Source of the DNA: Rubrivivax sp.
Lineage (GTDB): Bacteria; Pseudomonadota; Gammaproteobacteria; Burkholderiales; Burkholderiaceae_C
Assembly (NCBI GenBank): GCA_016719535.1
Contig: JADJYX010000001.1
Location: 682,001 to 746,000, forward strand
Direction of reading: 5' to 3'
DNA: 64,000 nt
Part shown: one piece after another, positions 8,052-16,904 of the stretch
Numbering within the stretch: position 1 is the first letter of the stretch
Layout: each line of letters begins with the position of its first letter
Translations under genes and position numbers: made by a program
Notes under the pieces: model-generated
The model's database searches: none
Told to the model about the DNA's origin: nothing
Seen by the model: only the letters and a program-made list of their open reading frames with translations

Positions 8052-9329
8052 TCAGCTCTTCTTCGGCGCCACCGCCAGCGCCCACAGCCGCGCCAGCAGG
8101 CCCAGCTGCTCGTGCCCGGCCACGGCCTTGAAGGCCTCGGCGGCTTCGGCCGCGCGGCCGGCCTGGGCCAGCGCCTGTGCATACTGCAGACGGGCCTGCG
8201 CACCGTCGGGCAGCGTGCCGCCGAGTGCGGCCTTCATCAGTTCCAGCCCGCGCTCGGCCTGCCCGGCCGAGACCAGCGCAGCGCCGGTGGTGAAGGTACT
8301 GTTCGCGGCACGCGCATCGCCCACCGCCGGTGGCCGCGCAGCGGCGGCGCTCAGGCTCTGGCGGTCGTCGCTGGCCTGCCGGGTGACGGCGGCGCGCAAC
8401 CGGTTGTGCTCGGCCGCGGCGCTGCCCTTGCCCAGCAGGCCCTTGGCAAAGCCGGCATCGAGCACTTTCTGCGCCTCGGCCGGCAGGCCCGCCTTGGACG
8501 CCATATCGGCCAGCACCAGGTAGTCGTCGGCCTCGTCCATCTGGTCCAGCTGCAGGCGCAGGCGGTAGACATCGATGTCCCAGCGCGGCTGCCAGCCCGC
8601 CTGGCGCTGCACGCGCGACATCAGGTCGGGCCAGTATTCGCTGCGACCATGGTCGCGCAGCAGCGTCTCGGCCAGGCGCACATAGTTGGCGTCGTCCTTG
8701 GCCTGGCCGTAGGACGAGGCCAGGATGCGCAGGTCATCGACCGCCAGCTTGCCGTCGCGCTGCTGCTGGGCCTGCAGCAGCTTGATCGTGCCGGCGTGGT
8801 CGTTCTGCAGGTAGGTTGCGCGCACCAGCACCGATTGCACCGCCGGCGCCTGGCTGCCCGCGGCCTGCGCCTTGCGCGCCGCCTCGGCCGCGACGGGGTA
8901 GGCCTTGAGGTTGAAGTGCGCGCGCGCCAGCGACTCCTGGCACTGCAAGGCATCCTGCGGCGTCTGCGCACCCACCGCCAGCGCCGATTCGAAGGATTTG
9001 ACGGCGGCGGCGTGCTGCTCGAGCTGCATCTCCAGCAGGCCGCGGATGCGGTGCATCACCGTCACCTCGGCCGGCTGCAGGGCCTGGATGCCGGCCTGCG
9101 CCTGTTCGAGCCGCGCCTTGGCTTCGGCTGTCTTGCCGCCGCGGAAGAGCTCGATCGTCTGGTTCAGCGCCGCGCCGACCTCGGGCCGCACCGCAAAGGC
9201 CGGCGCCGAGGCGGCCGAGGCCGCCGGCGCAGCCGCCGCCTGTGCGAAGACGGTGGGCGCAGCCAGCGACATGGCCAGTGCGGCGGTGGCACAGCAGGCG
9301 GAGAAGGCGGTGGCGGCAGGCAGCTTCAT
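8052..9329 (-). CDS. Secreted TPR-repeat protein
   Basis: 425 residues. The signal peptide ends near VFAQAAAA. The rest is helical with tetratricopeptide-like pairs, clearest at residues ~60-180 (LFRGGKTAEAKARLEQAQ, LLEMQLEQHAAAVKSFESAL, LARAHFNLKAYPVAAEAARKA) and again near the C-terminus (AQALAQAGRAAEAAEAFKAVAG). Such proteins are periplasmic scaffolds; the partner is unknown. ATG 9329 (MKLPAATAF) starts the signal peptide; the upstream extension of the frame is Arg-rich non-coding sequence. The MFS gene follows closely. Confidence 0.75.
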   Translation of the reverse strand: MKLPAATAFSACCATAALAMSLAAPTVFAQAAAAPAASAASAPAFAVRPEVGAALNQTIELFRGGKTAEAKARLEQAQAGIQALQPAEVTVMHRIRGLLEMQLEQHAAAVKSFESALAVGAQTPQDALQCQESLARAHFNLKAYPVAAEAARKAQAAGSQAPAVQSVLVRATYLQNDHAGTIKLLQAQQQRDGKLAVDDLRILASSYGQAKDDANYVRLAETLLRDHGRSEYWPDLMSRVQRQAGWQPRWDIDVYRLRLQLDQMDEADDYLVLADMASKAGLPAEAQKVLDAGFAKGLLGKGSAAAEHNRLRAAVTRQASDDRQSLSAAAARPPAVGDARAANSTFTTGAALVSAGQAERGLELMKAALGGTLPDGAQARLQYAQALAQAGRAAEAAEAFKAVAGHEQLGLLARLWALAVAPKKS

Positions 9330-9434
9330 GGCGCGTGGCTCCGGCAGAGCGGGGCGGGAACGGAAGGGGCGCGCGATGCTACCCGAGCAGGCGGCGCGCC
9401 CCGCGCCCGCGGCACGGGTACGGGCCATGGGGCA

Positions 9435-10679
9435 TCAGGACGCCGCCAGCAGCCCTGCCAGGTCGAAAGCGACATCGGCGGCTTGCGCGGGCGTGGGCAG
9501 GCGGCCGGCGTCCATCAGTTTGCGCGCCAGCAGGTGGTCGCGCGGCAGGTTGACGGTATCCACCGCCACCAGCGCACCGGCGCGGAAATGCCAGACCGAG
9601 AAGCCCGGCGCCGACAGGCTGCCGCGCAGCACGGTCTGGTCCGCACCCGTCGACAGCCCGGCGATCTGCAGCTTGCGGTCGTACTGGTCGGACCAGAACC
9701 AGGGCGTGCCGGCAAAAGGCCGCGGCTGCCCGAGCAGCGCGGCGGCGGCGCCGCGGCCCTGCTCGGTGGCGTTGTGCACCGACTCCAGCCGCAGCAGCGA
9801 GCCGTCGTCCAGGCGGCGCGCGGTGCAGTCGCCGGCGGCGACGATGGCCGGGTCGGCGGTGCGCGCGCAGGCATCGACGACGATGCCGCGGTCGCAGGCC
9901 AGGCCGGCGGCCTGCGCCAGTTCATCGTTGGGCAGCACGCCGATGCCCACCAGCACCAGTCCGGCCGGCCAGTGCTGGCCGGCACTGCCGATCACCGCGG
10001 TGGCACGGCCGTCGGCGCCGGTCTCGATGGCCGCCACCCCCACGCCCAGTGCCAGCGTGACGCCATGGCCGCGGTGCAGGTCGGCATACCAGTCCGACAG
10101 CAGCGGCGCCAGCATGCGGCCGAGCAGCCGCGGCGCCGCTTCGAGCACGGTCACCGCCAGCCCCAGCTTGCGCGCGGTGGCCGCCACCTCCAGCCCGATG
10201 AAGCCGCCGCCCACCACCACCAGCGGCAGCCCCTGCGCGCGGCAGGCCTGCAGGTCGGCCAGCAGGCGCTGCGCATCGGCGAGCGTGCGCAGCGCGTGCA
10301 CGTTGGGCGCTTCGGCACCCGGCAGCGCCAACGGTCGCGGCCGGGCGCCCGTCGCCAGCACGAGGCCGGCATAGGCGAGCGTCTCGCCGCCGGCGAGCTG
10401 CGCGGTCTTCGCGCTGCGGTCGATGGCCTGCACGCGCACGCCGGTGCGCAGCGTGATGCCCTTCCTGGCCAGCAGGTCGGGCGCGCGCATGACCAGCGCC
10501 GTCGCGTCCATCTCGCCGGCCAGCCAGGCCTTGGACAAGGGCGGCCGGTGGTAGGGCCCGACCGGCTCGTCGCCGAGCAGGGTCACGGGATCGGCAAAGC
10601 CGCCAGCGCGCAGCGCCTCGGCTGCCGAAGTGCCGGCCTGGCCGGCGCCGATGATCAGCACGCCTGGAGGTGTCGTCAT
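9435..10679 (-). CDS. FAD-dependent NAD(P)H oxidoreductase (ferredoxin-reductase type)
   Basis: 414 residues. The N-terminal FAD Rossmann motif is VLIIGAGQAGTSAAEAL, the central NAD(P) motif is VVVGGGFIGLEVAATARKLG, and the second FAD motif is IVAAGDCTAR. A C-terminal domain with TPWFWSDQYDRKLQIAG is characteristic of rubredoxin/ferredoxin reductases that serve Rieske or P450 oxygenases (rhodocoxin-reductase group). No oxygenase gene is adjacent, so the partner is unknown. The start is ATG 10679 (MTTPPGVLIIG), directly before the first strand. Divergent from the DUF2784 gene. Confidence 0.9.
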   Translation of the reverse strand: MTTPPGVLIIGAGQAGTSAAEALRAGGFADPVTLLGDEPVGPYHRPPLSKAWLAGEMDATALVMRAPDLLARKGITLRTGVRVQAIDRSAKTAQLAGGETLAYAGLVLATGARPRPLALPGAEAPNVHALRTLADAQRLLADLQACRAQGLPLVVVGGGFIGLEVAATARKLGLAVTVLEAAPRLLGRMLAPLLSDWYADLHRGHGVTLALGVGVAAIETGADGRATAVIGSAGQHWPAGLVLVGIGVLPNDELAQAAGLACDRGIVVDACARTADPAIVAAGDCTARRLDDGSLLRLESVHNATEQGRGAAAALLGQPRPFAGTPWFWSDQYDRKLQIAGLSTGADQTVLRGSLSAPGFSVWHFRAGALVAVDTVNLPRDHLLARKLMDAGRLPTPAQAADVAFDLAGLLAAS

Positions 10680-10741
10680 GGCGGCATTGTGGCGTCGCCG
10701 TGGCGCTGGCACGCATGCGCCCCGCTTGGTAGCGTTGGCGC

Positions 10742-11188
10742 ATGGCGGCCTCGCCCCTTTACCGTCTGCTCGCCGATGCCGTGCTCGTGCTGCACCTGGG
10801 TGTGGTGGTGTTCGTCGTCGGCGCGCTGGTGCTGATCGTGCTGGGCAACCGGCGCGGCTGGGGCTGGGTCAACGGCCTGGGCTTTCGATCGGCGCACCTG
10901 GTGGCCATCGGCGTGGTGGTGGTCCAGTCGTGGCTGGGCGCCACCTGCCCGCTGACGACGCTGGAGTCCTGGCTGCGCGCGCAATCCGGCGCCGCGGGCT
11001 ATGGCGGCGGCTTCATCGAACACTGGGTATCGCGGCTGCTGTTCTGGGATGCGCCGCCCTGGGTGTTCGGGCTCGCGTACTCGGCCTTCGGCCTGCTGGT
11101 GGCGCTGGCCTGGTGGCGCTTTCCGCCGCATCGGCAGACCGGTCTCGAGCCTGGGCGTTGGCCGCCAGCGCCGCCTCCAGCACGTTGA
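10742..11188 (+). CDS. DUF2784 inner-membrane protein
   Basis: 148 residues with four hydrophobic segments (LLADAVLVLHLGVVVFVVGALVLIV is the first two-thirds of the N-terminal region). The family-specific cores WLGATCPLTTLESWLR and GGFIEHWVSRLLFWDAPPW are present, with the conserved Cys, Pro and Glu-His residues. The function of DUF2784 is not known. It stands alone between the reductase and the groESL regulatory region. The last ~20 residues are Pro-rich and probably disordered. Confidence 0.85.
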   Translation: MAASPLYRLLADAVLVLHLGVVVFVVGALVLIVLGNRRGWGWVNGLGFRSAHLVAIGVVVVQSWLGATCPLTTLESWLRAQSGAAGYGGGFIEHWVSRLLFWDAPPWVFGLAYSAFGLLVALAWWRFPPHRQTGLEPGRWPPAPPPAR

Positions 11189-11298
11189 GGGCCAGCGCCC
11201 GCGCCGCCCGCTGCTGCACGCGTCGGGATCTCAGAGCTTGTGAAGACGGGAGATCTGGCCAAACCCCCAGGGCCCGACCCTCGGGTTTCCACCAGGGT

Positions 11299-11327
11299 CT
11301 TGAAGCGAAGCGGGTCAACCCTATAAT
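11299..11327 (+). promoter_or_regulatory. groESL promoter, overlapping sigma-70 and sigma-32-like elements
   Basis: TTGAAG (11300-11305) and a perfect TATAAT (11322-11327) are 16 bases apart, a good sigma-70 promoter. The same stretch also reads CTTGAAG-N13-CCCTATAAT, close to the heat-shock sigma-32 consensus CTTGAAA-N13-15-CCCCAT. The expected transcription start lies inside the CIRCE element just downstream. Confidence 0.8.
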
Positions 11328-11334
11328 TGCCTTG

Positions 11335-11361
11335 CTAGCACTCGCCAGGATCGAGTGCTAA
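11335..11361 (+). promoter_or_regulatory. CIRCE operator (HrcA binding site)
   Basis: TAGCACTC, a 9-base spacer and GAGTGCTAA match the CIRCE consensus TTAGCACTC-N9-GAGTGCTAA with one mismatch (C for the first T at 11335). The HrcA repressor binds this inverted repeat in many bacteria. Its position about 8 bases after the -10 box allows direct blocking of transcription. Confidence 0.93.
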
Positions 11362-11458
11362 CGATCGGCAGGCCTGCTGCCTCGCCTGATCGCCTGATGT
11401 CAACGGGCGCTCACTTTCGGGTACCCGTCGAATTGACCTGACTCAACCGGAGATCTCC

Positions 11459-11749
11459 ATGAAGCTTCGTCCGTTGCACGATCGCGTGATCGTCAAGCGC
11501 CTCGAGAACGAAACCAAAACCGCCTCGGGCATCGTGATCCCCGACAACGCCGCCGAGAAGCCCGACCAGGGCGAGGTGCTTGCCGTCGGCCCCGGCAAGC
11601 GCAACGAGAAGGGCGATTTCGTGGCCCTGAACATCAAGGTCGGCGACCGCGTGCTGTTCGGCAAATACAGCGGCCAGACCGTCAAGGTCGATGGCGACGA
11701 ACTGCTGGTGATGCGCGAAGAGGATCTTTTCGCCGTTGTCGAGAAATAA
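11459..11749 (+). CDS. groES: Co-chaperonin GroES
   Basis: 96 residues, the usual length. MKLRPLHDRVIVKR, the mobile loop ETKTASGIVIPDNAAEKP and the closing GDELLVMREEDLFAVVE are diagnostic. It forms the heptameric lid of the GroEL folding chamber in the cytoplasm. CGGAG lies 7 to 11 bases before the ATG. First gene of the groESL operon, controlled by the promoter and CIRCE upstream; groEL follows after 128 bases that carry no gene. Confidence 0.98.
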   Translation: MKLRPLHDRVIVKRLENETKTASGIVIPDNAAEKPDQGEVLAVGPGKRNEKGDFVALNIKVGDRVLFGKYSGQTVKVDGDELLVMREEDLFAVVEK

Positions 11750-11877
11750 ATCGCCGCAGGCGATTTGCGTCCATCGCAGGCTGACTTCGCGCCGCGAACT
11801 CGAGGGCCGCAGGCCCGGCCGCAGACACAGCAATTCCCCGGCGCAAGCCGGCATCTCAGTATTCAGGAGAACTACAC

Positions 11878-13521
<1,644 letters not shown>

Positions 13522-13527
13522 GTCGGA

Positions 13528-13557
13528 CGTGGAACCCTGCCTGCGCAGGGTTCCACG
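13528..13557 (+). terminator. Stem-loop after groEL without T-run
   Basis: A perfect 13-base inverted repeat, CGTGGAACCCTGC and its complement around a CTGC loop, starts 7 bases after the groEL stop. No T-run follows. It may protect the 3' end of the mRNA or act as a first, weak terminator before the canonical one at 13615. Confidence 0.55.
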
Positions 13558-13614
13558 CCGACGAGCACCCGAGGGCCTGCAAGCCCGAGGGGTGAGTCGT
13601 CCGATCCCAAAACG

Positions 13615-13642
13615 AGCCCGCGTTGCAGAACGCGGGCTTTTT
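13615..13642 (+). terminator. Intrinsic terminator of groESL
   Basis: The stem AGCCCGCGTT / AACGCGGGCT (10 pairs) closes a GCAG loop and runs directly into TTTTT at 13638-13642, a textbook rho-independent terminator about 95 bases after the groEL stop. Confidence 0.9.
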
Positions 13643-13694
13643 CGTTGGATCGTCAGATGTGAAGCGCGGTCGATAATCGGGCGCCCATGAACGC

Positions 13695-15419
13695 ATGCCG
13701 ATGACCACGTCCGCCGCCTTGCAGCGCTTCGTCGACGACGAACTGATGCGCGCGCCTCTGCTCGTCGAGCAGGCGATCGAGGAGTCGATGCTGGCCGTCA
13801 AGCGCGATGCCGCGGGCATGAGCCCGCGCGAGCGGCTGCTGGTGGGCGACGTGATGCGCTCGCTGCACAGCAACCGGCCGCTGGTGGTGCGCGAATTCGT
13901 GCGTGCGCTGACCGAACAGGTGCAGCGTGAACTCGCCGAGGAGGAAAGCACGCGCCACGCCCTGCCGTCGGGGCTGGGCGGCCTGTCGCTGGTGGACGAG
14001 GGCCAGGTCGAGGTCGACGTCGAGATCTCGCGCGCCATCGAAGCCATCCGCAGCGTCGCCGAGCACGAACTGCGCGAGGTGATGAGCTACACCTCGGCCC
14101 TGGTCGGCGACATGGACGTGGCACGCGACTACAACCCGCTGCGGCCCGAGGTGATCGGCCGTGCGCTGTGGGAGGCCGCGCGGGCGCTGCCGCTGCAGCG
14201 GCCCTACCAGCTGGCCTTCATGCGCCACGCCTGCCTGCCGCTGGCGCAGCTGATGCGCAAGTCCTATGCCGGCGCCTGCGCGCGGCTGGAATCGATGGGC
14301 GTGGAGCCCGCCGTCTACCGCACCATCATCGTCTTCGGCAGCCAGCGCGCGCGCGGCCAGCAGGACGCCTTCTTCGATCCCGGCGCCAACCGTGCCGATA
14401 CGTCGATGCCGCCGTCCGCACCGGGCGGCCGGCCGCCGGGCGCAGGCGCTGCGGCCGCGCCGACCGCGACGGCGTCTGCGGCCACGCGCCCCTCGCTCGA
14501 CCAGGTGCTGACGCGCACCGACGAACTGCTGCGCGACCTCGGCGCCAACGGCGACCGCCAGCAGCGCGAGACCCTGCGCAACCTGCAGCGCCAGCAGATG
14601 GTGGCCAGCGCCGACAAGGCCGCCGAGCGCGAACTGATCGAGCTCATCAGCCACCTCTTCGACACGCTGCTGGGCGACCGCCGGCTGCCCTCCGACATCC
14701 AGAACCTGGTGTCGCGCCTGCAGGCGCCGGCGCTGCGGCTGGCGCTGCGCGACCCCTCGCTGCTGGACAACCAGACGCACCCGCTGTGGCTGGTGATGGA
14801 CCGCATCGCGCTGCAGGGCGAGTTGCACCCGCCGCCGGGCGATCCGCAACGCACGGCCATGCTGCGCTACCTGCACGGGCTGCTGGATGCGCTGGCGCAG
14901 GAACAGGCGCGCGACGCCGATGCCTTTCGCTGGGCGCTGGAACGTGTGCTGGCCTACGAGCGCACACGCTTCGAGCAGCGCCGCGGCGCGGCCGAGGCCG
15001 AATTGCACAGCCTGCAGGCGCTGGAAGACCAGGTCGTGGCCGGCGGGCCGCCGCCGACCAGCCCGGGCGCCCTGGACATCGGCCACCTCGACACCGTGCC
15101 TGCCGACCTGCTGGACGACCTGTCGGCAGCCGGCCCGGGCGAGGGCCACCCCCGCGACGGCGCGCAATGGCTGGCAAACCGTCGCAGCGGCGAGTGGATG
15201 CACCTGTTCATGCAGGGCACCTGGGTCAACGCCCAGCTGCTGTGGTACGGGCGCCATCGCGAATACTGGCTGTTCGGCGACGGCGCCTCGGCCAATACCT
15301 GGGCCATCCGCCGCGGCGCGCTCGAGCGCATGCTCGACGTGCAGTTGCTGACCGCGCTGACGCCGCGCTCGCTGATCCGCGAGGCCGCCGGCCGCGTGCT
15401 GCGCAAGCTAGGCGACTGA
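13695..15419 (+). CDS. DUF1631-like protein
   Basis: 574 residues (two fewer if ATG 13701 is used), shorter than the ~700-750 I expect for typical DUF1631 members. It is helical and acidic, with SLVDEGQVEVDVEISRAIEAIRS near residue 95, YNPLRPEVIGRALWEAA near 145 and LRLALRDPSLLDNQTHPLW near 345, which resemble conserved DUF1631 blocks. A Pro/Ala/Gly-rich linker spans ~235-265. The C-terminus (GTWVNAQLLWYGRHREYWLFGD) may form a small beta domain like the PilZ-type ends seen in this group. Function unknown; some members are mislabelled thymidine phosphorylase. The 3' end overlaps engB tail to tail by 12 bases. Confidence 0.6.
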   Translation: MPMTTSAALQRFVDDELMRAPLLVEQAIEESMLAVKRDAAGMSPRERLLVGDVMRSLHSNRPLVVREFVRALTEQVQRELAEEESTRHALPSGLGGLSLVDEGQVEVDVEISRAIEAIRSVAEHELREVMSYTSALVGDMDVARDYNPLRPEVIGRALWEAARALPLQRPYQLAFMRHACLPLAQLMRKSYAGACARLESMGVEPAVYRTIIVFGSQRARGQQDAFFDPGANRADTSMPPSAPGGRPPGAGAAAAPTATASAATRPSLDQVLTRTDELLRDLGANGDRQQRETLRNLQRQQMVASADKAAERELIELISHLFDTLLGDRRLPSDIQNLVSRLQAPALRLALRDPSLLDNQTHPLWLVMDRIALQGELHPPPGDPQRTAMLRYLHGLLDALAQEQARDADAFRWALERVLAYERTRFEQRRGAAEAELHSLQALEDQVVAGGPPPTSPGALDIGHLDTVPADLLDDLSAAGPGEGHPRDGAQWLANRRSGEWMHLFMQGTWVNAQLLWYGRHREYWLFGDGASANTWAIRRGALERMLDVQLLTALTPRSLIREAAGRVLRKLGD

Positions 15420-16136
15420 TGACGCCGCGGCCGGCAGCGCGTGCGCCGGCACCCACTGCCGCAGCGCCTCGGCGGCATCGCCCACGCCGCGGCGCGACAG
15501 CGCCGAGAACAGCGTGACGCCGATGTCGGCCTGGTCGCCGGCCAGTTCACCCAGCACCGCCTGCGCCGCGGCCAGCGCGGCGTCGGACTCGCGGCGGTTG
15601 AGCTTGTCGGCCTTGGTCAGCAGCACCAGCAGCCGCACCTCACCGGTGACCACGCGCGGCGCGATCAGCGCCAGCAGCTGGCGGTCGAGGTCGGTGAATC
15701 CCAGGCGCGCATCGATCATCTGCACCACGCCGTGCAGGTTGCGGCGCACCACCAGGTAGTCGGCCATCACCTCCTGCCAGCGCAGCTTGGCGGCACGCTC
15801 GACAGCGGCATAGCCGTAGCCCGGCAGGTCGGCCAGCCAGGCGTCGGCCGCGTCCTTCGGCCCCACTTCGAACAGGTTGATGTGCTGGGTGCGACCGGGC
15901 GTGCGCGACGCGAAGGCCAGCCGCTTGTGCCGGGCCAGCGCATTGATGGCAGTGGACTTGCCGGCGTTGCTGCGGCCGACGAAGGCGATCTCGGGCCGTT
16001 CGGTGACCGGCAGCTGGTCGAGCCGGCTGGCCGTGACCAGGAAGCGGGCGCTGTGCAGCCAGGCCAGGGCCGCCTGCGCCGCGGGTGATTCGGCGCCTGC
16101 GGCGGTGCGGGTGGGGGCGCGTCGGACAGTCGTCAT
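15408..16136 (-). CDS. engB: Ribosome biogenesis GTPase EngB (YihA/YsxC)
   Basis: 242 residues. The G motifs are complete: G1 FVGRSNAGKST, G2 region SRTPGRTQHINLFE, G3 DLPGYGYA, G4 LLTKADKL. EngB is a cytoplasmic GTPase needed for 50S subunit assembly. A ~35-residue N-terminal extension precedes the conserved LHSARFLVTASRLDQLP. The start ATG 16136 lies 56 bases from the divergent cytochrome c4 gene. On this strand a TACAAT -10-like hexamer sits only 5 bases before the ATG, so a very short or absent leader is possible. Confidence 0.93.
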   Translation of the reverse strand: MTTVRRAPTRTAAGAESPAAQAALAWLHSARFLVTASRLDQLPVTERPEIAFVGRSNAGKSTAINALARHKRLAFASRTPGRTQHINLFEVGPKDAADAWLADLPGYGYAAVERAAKLRWQEVMADYLVVRRNLHGVVQMIDARLGFTDLDRQLLALIAPRVVTGEVRLLVLLTKADKLNRRESDAALAAAQAVLGELAGDQADIGVTLFSALSRRGVGDAAEALRQWVPAHALPAAASSVA

Positions 16137-16192
16137 GGGACATTGTAAAATCTTGCGGTTTGAACACCTGCTTGCCAACGACCGAGGCCTGA

Positions 16193-16816
16193 ATGAAGCT
16201 GCCGATCCTGTTCGCGACCCTCATGCTCGCCGCCGGCGTCACGACGACGGCAGCGGCCGCCGACGCCAAGGCAGCGTTCAAGGCCGATCCTGCCAAGGGC
16301 GCCACGCTGGCCGCCACCTGCCTGGCCTGCCACACGGCCGACGGCTCCCGCGGCGCGGTGGCCAACCCCATCCTGCAGGGCCAGCATCCCGAATACCTCG
16401 TCAAGCAACTGCAGGAATTCAAGTCCGGCAAGCGCGCCAACGCCATCATGCAGGGCATGTCGGCGGCGCTGTCCGAAGACGACATGAAGCACATCGCTGC
16501 CTTCTATGCCGACAAGCAGGCCAAGCCGGGCTTTGCGAAGAACAAGGACACGGTGCTGCTGGGCGAGAAGATCTACCGCGGCGGCATCGCCGAGCGCAGC
16601 GTGCCGGCCTGTGCCGGCTGCCACAGCCCCAACGGCGCCGGCATCCCGGCGCAGTACCCGCGCCTGGGCGGCCAGCATGTGGAATATACCGAGGCGCAGC
16701 TGGTCGCCTTCCGCAGCGGCGCGCGCGCCAACAATGCGCAGATGACCGCCATCGCCGGCAAGATGAACGACCGGGAAATCAAGGCCGTGTCGGACTACAT
16801 CGCGGGCCTGCGCTGA
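16193..16816 (+). CDS. Di-heme cytochrome c4
   Basis: 207 residues. A signal peptide ends at AAAADA. Two heme c sites are present, CLACH and CAGCH, in two similar halves (FKADPAKGATLAATCLACH and GEKIYRGGIAERSVPACAGCH) with axial Met candidates in the IMQGM and TAIAGKM segments, as in cytochrome c4. It carries electrons in the periplasm, typically to terminal oxidases. Its heme attachment would depend on the system II maturation genes immediately downstream. Confidence 0.92.
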   Translation: MKLPILFATLMLAAGVTTTAAAADAKAAFKADPAKGATLAATCLACHTADGSRGAVANPILQGQHPEYLVKQLQEFKSGKRANAIMQGMSAALSEDDMKHIAAFYADKQAKPGFAKNKDTVLLGEKIYRGGIAERSVPACAGCHSPNGAGIPAQYPRLGGQHVEYTEAQLVAFRSGARANNAQMTAIAGKMNDREIKAVSDYIAGLR

Positions 16817-16840
16817 ACGCGGCGATCACGCCTTAACCCT

Positions 16841-16871
16841 GCCAAAGGCCGGTCCTCGACCGGCCTTTGGC
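16841..16871 (+). terminator. Stem-loop between cytochrome c4 and resB
   Basis: GCCAAAGGCCGGT and its perfect 13-base complement enclose a CCTCG loop, 24 bases after the cytochrome c4 stop. Only a short AT-rich CATTTCAG follows, so this is a weak intrinsic terminator or an mRNA-stabilising hairpin. Confidence 0.65.
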
Positions 16872-16904
16872 ATTTCAGAACGATCCGAAACCGATAATCC
16901 GCCG

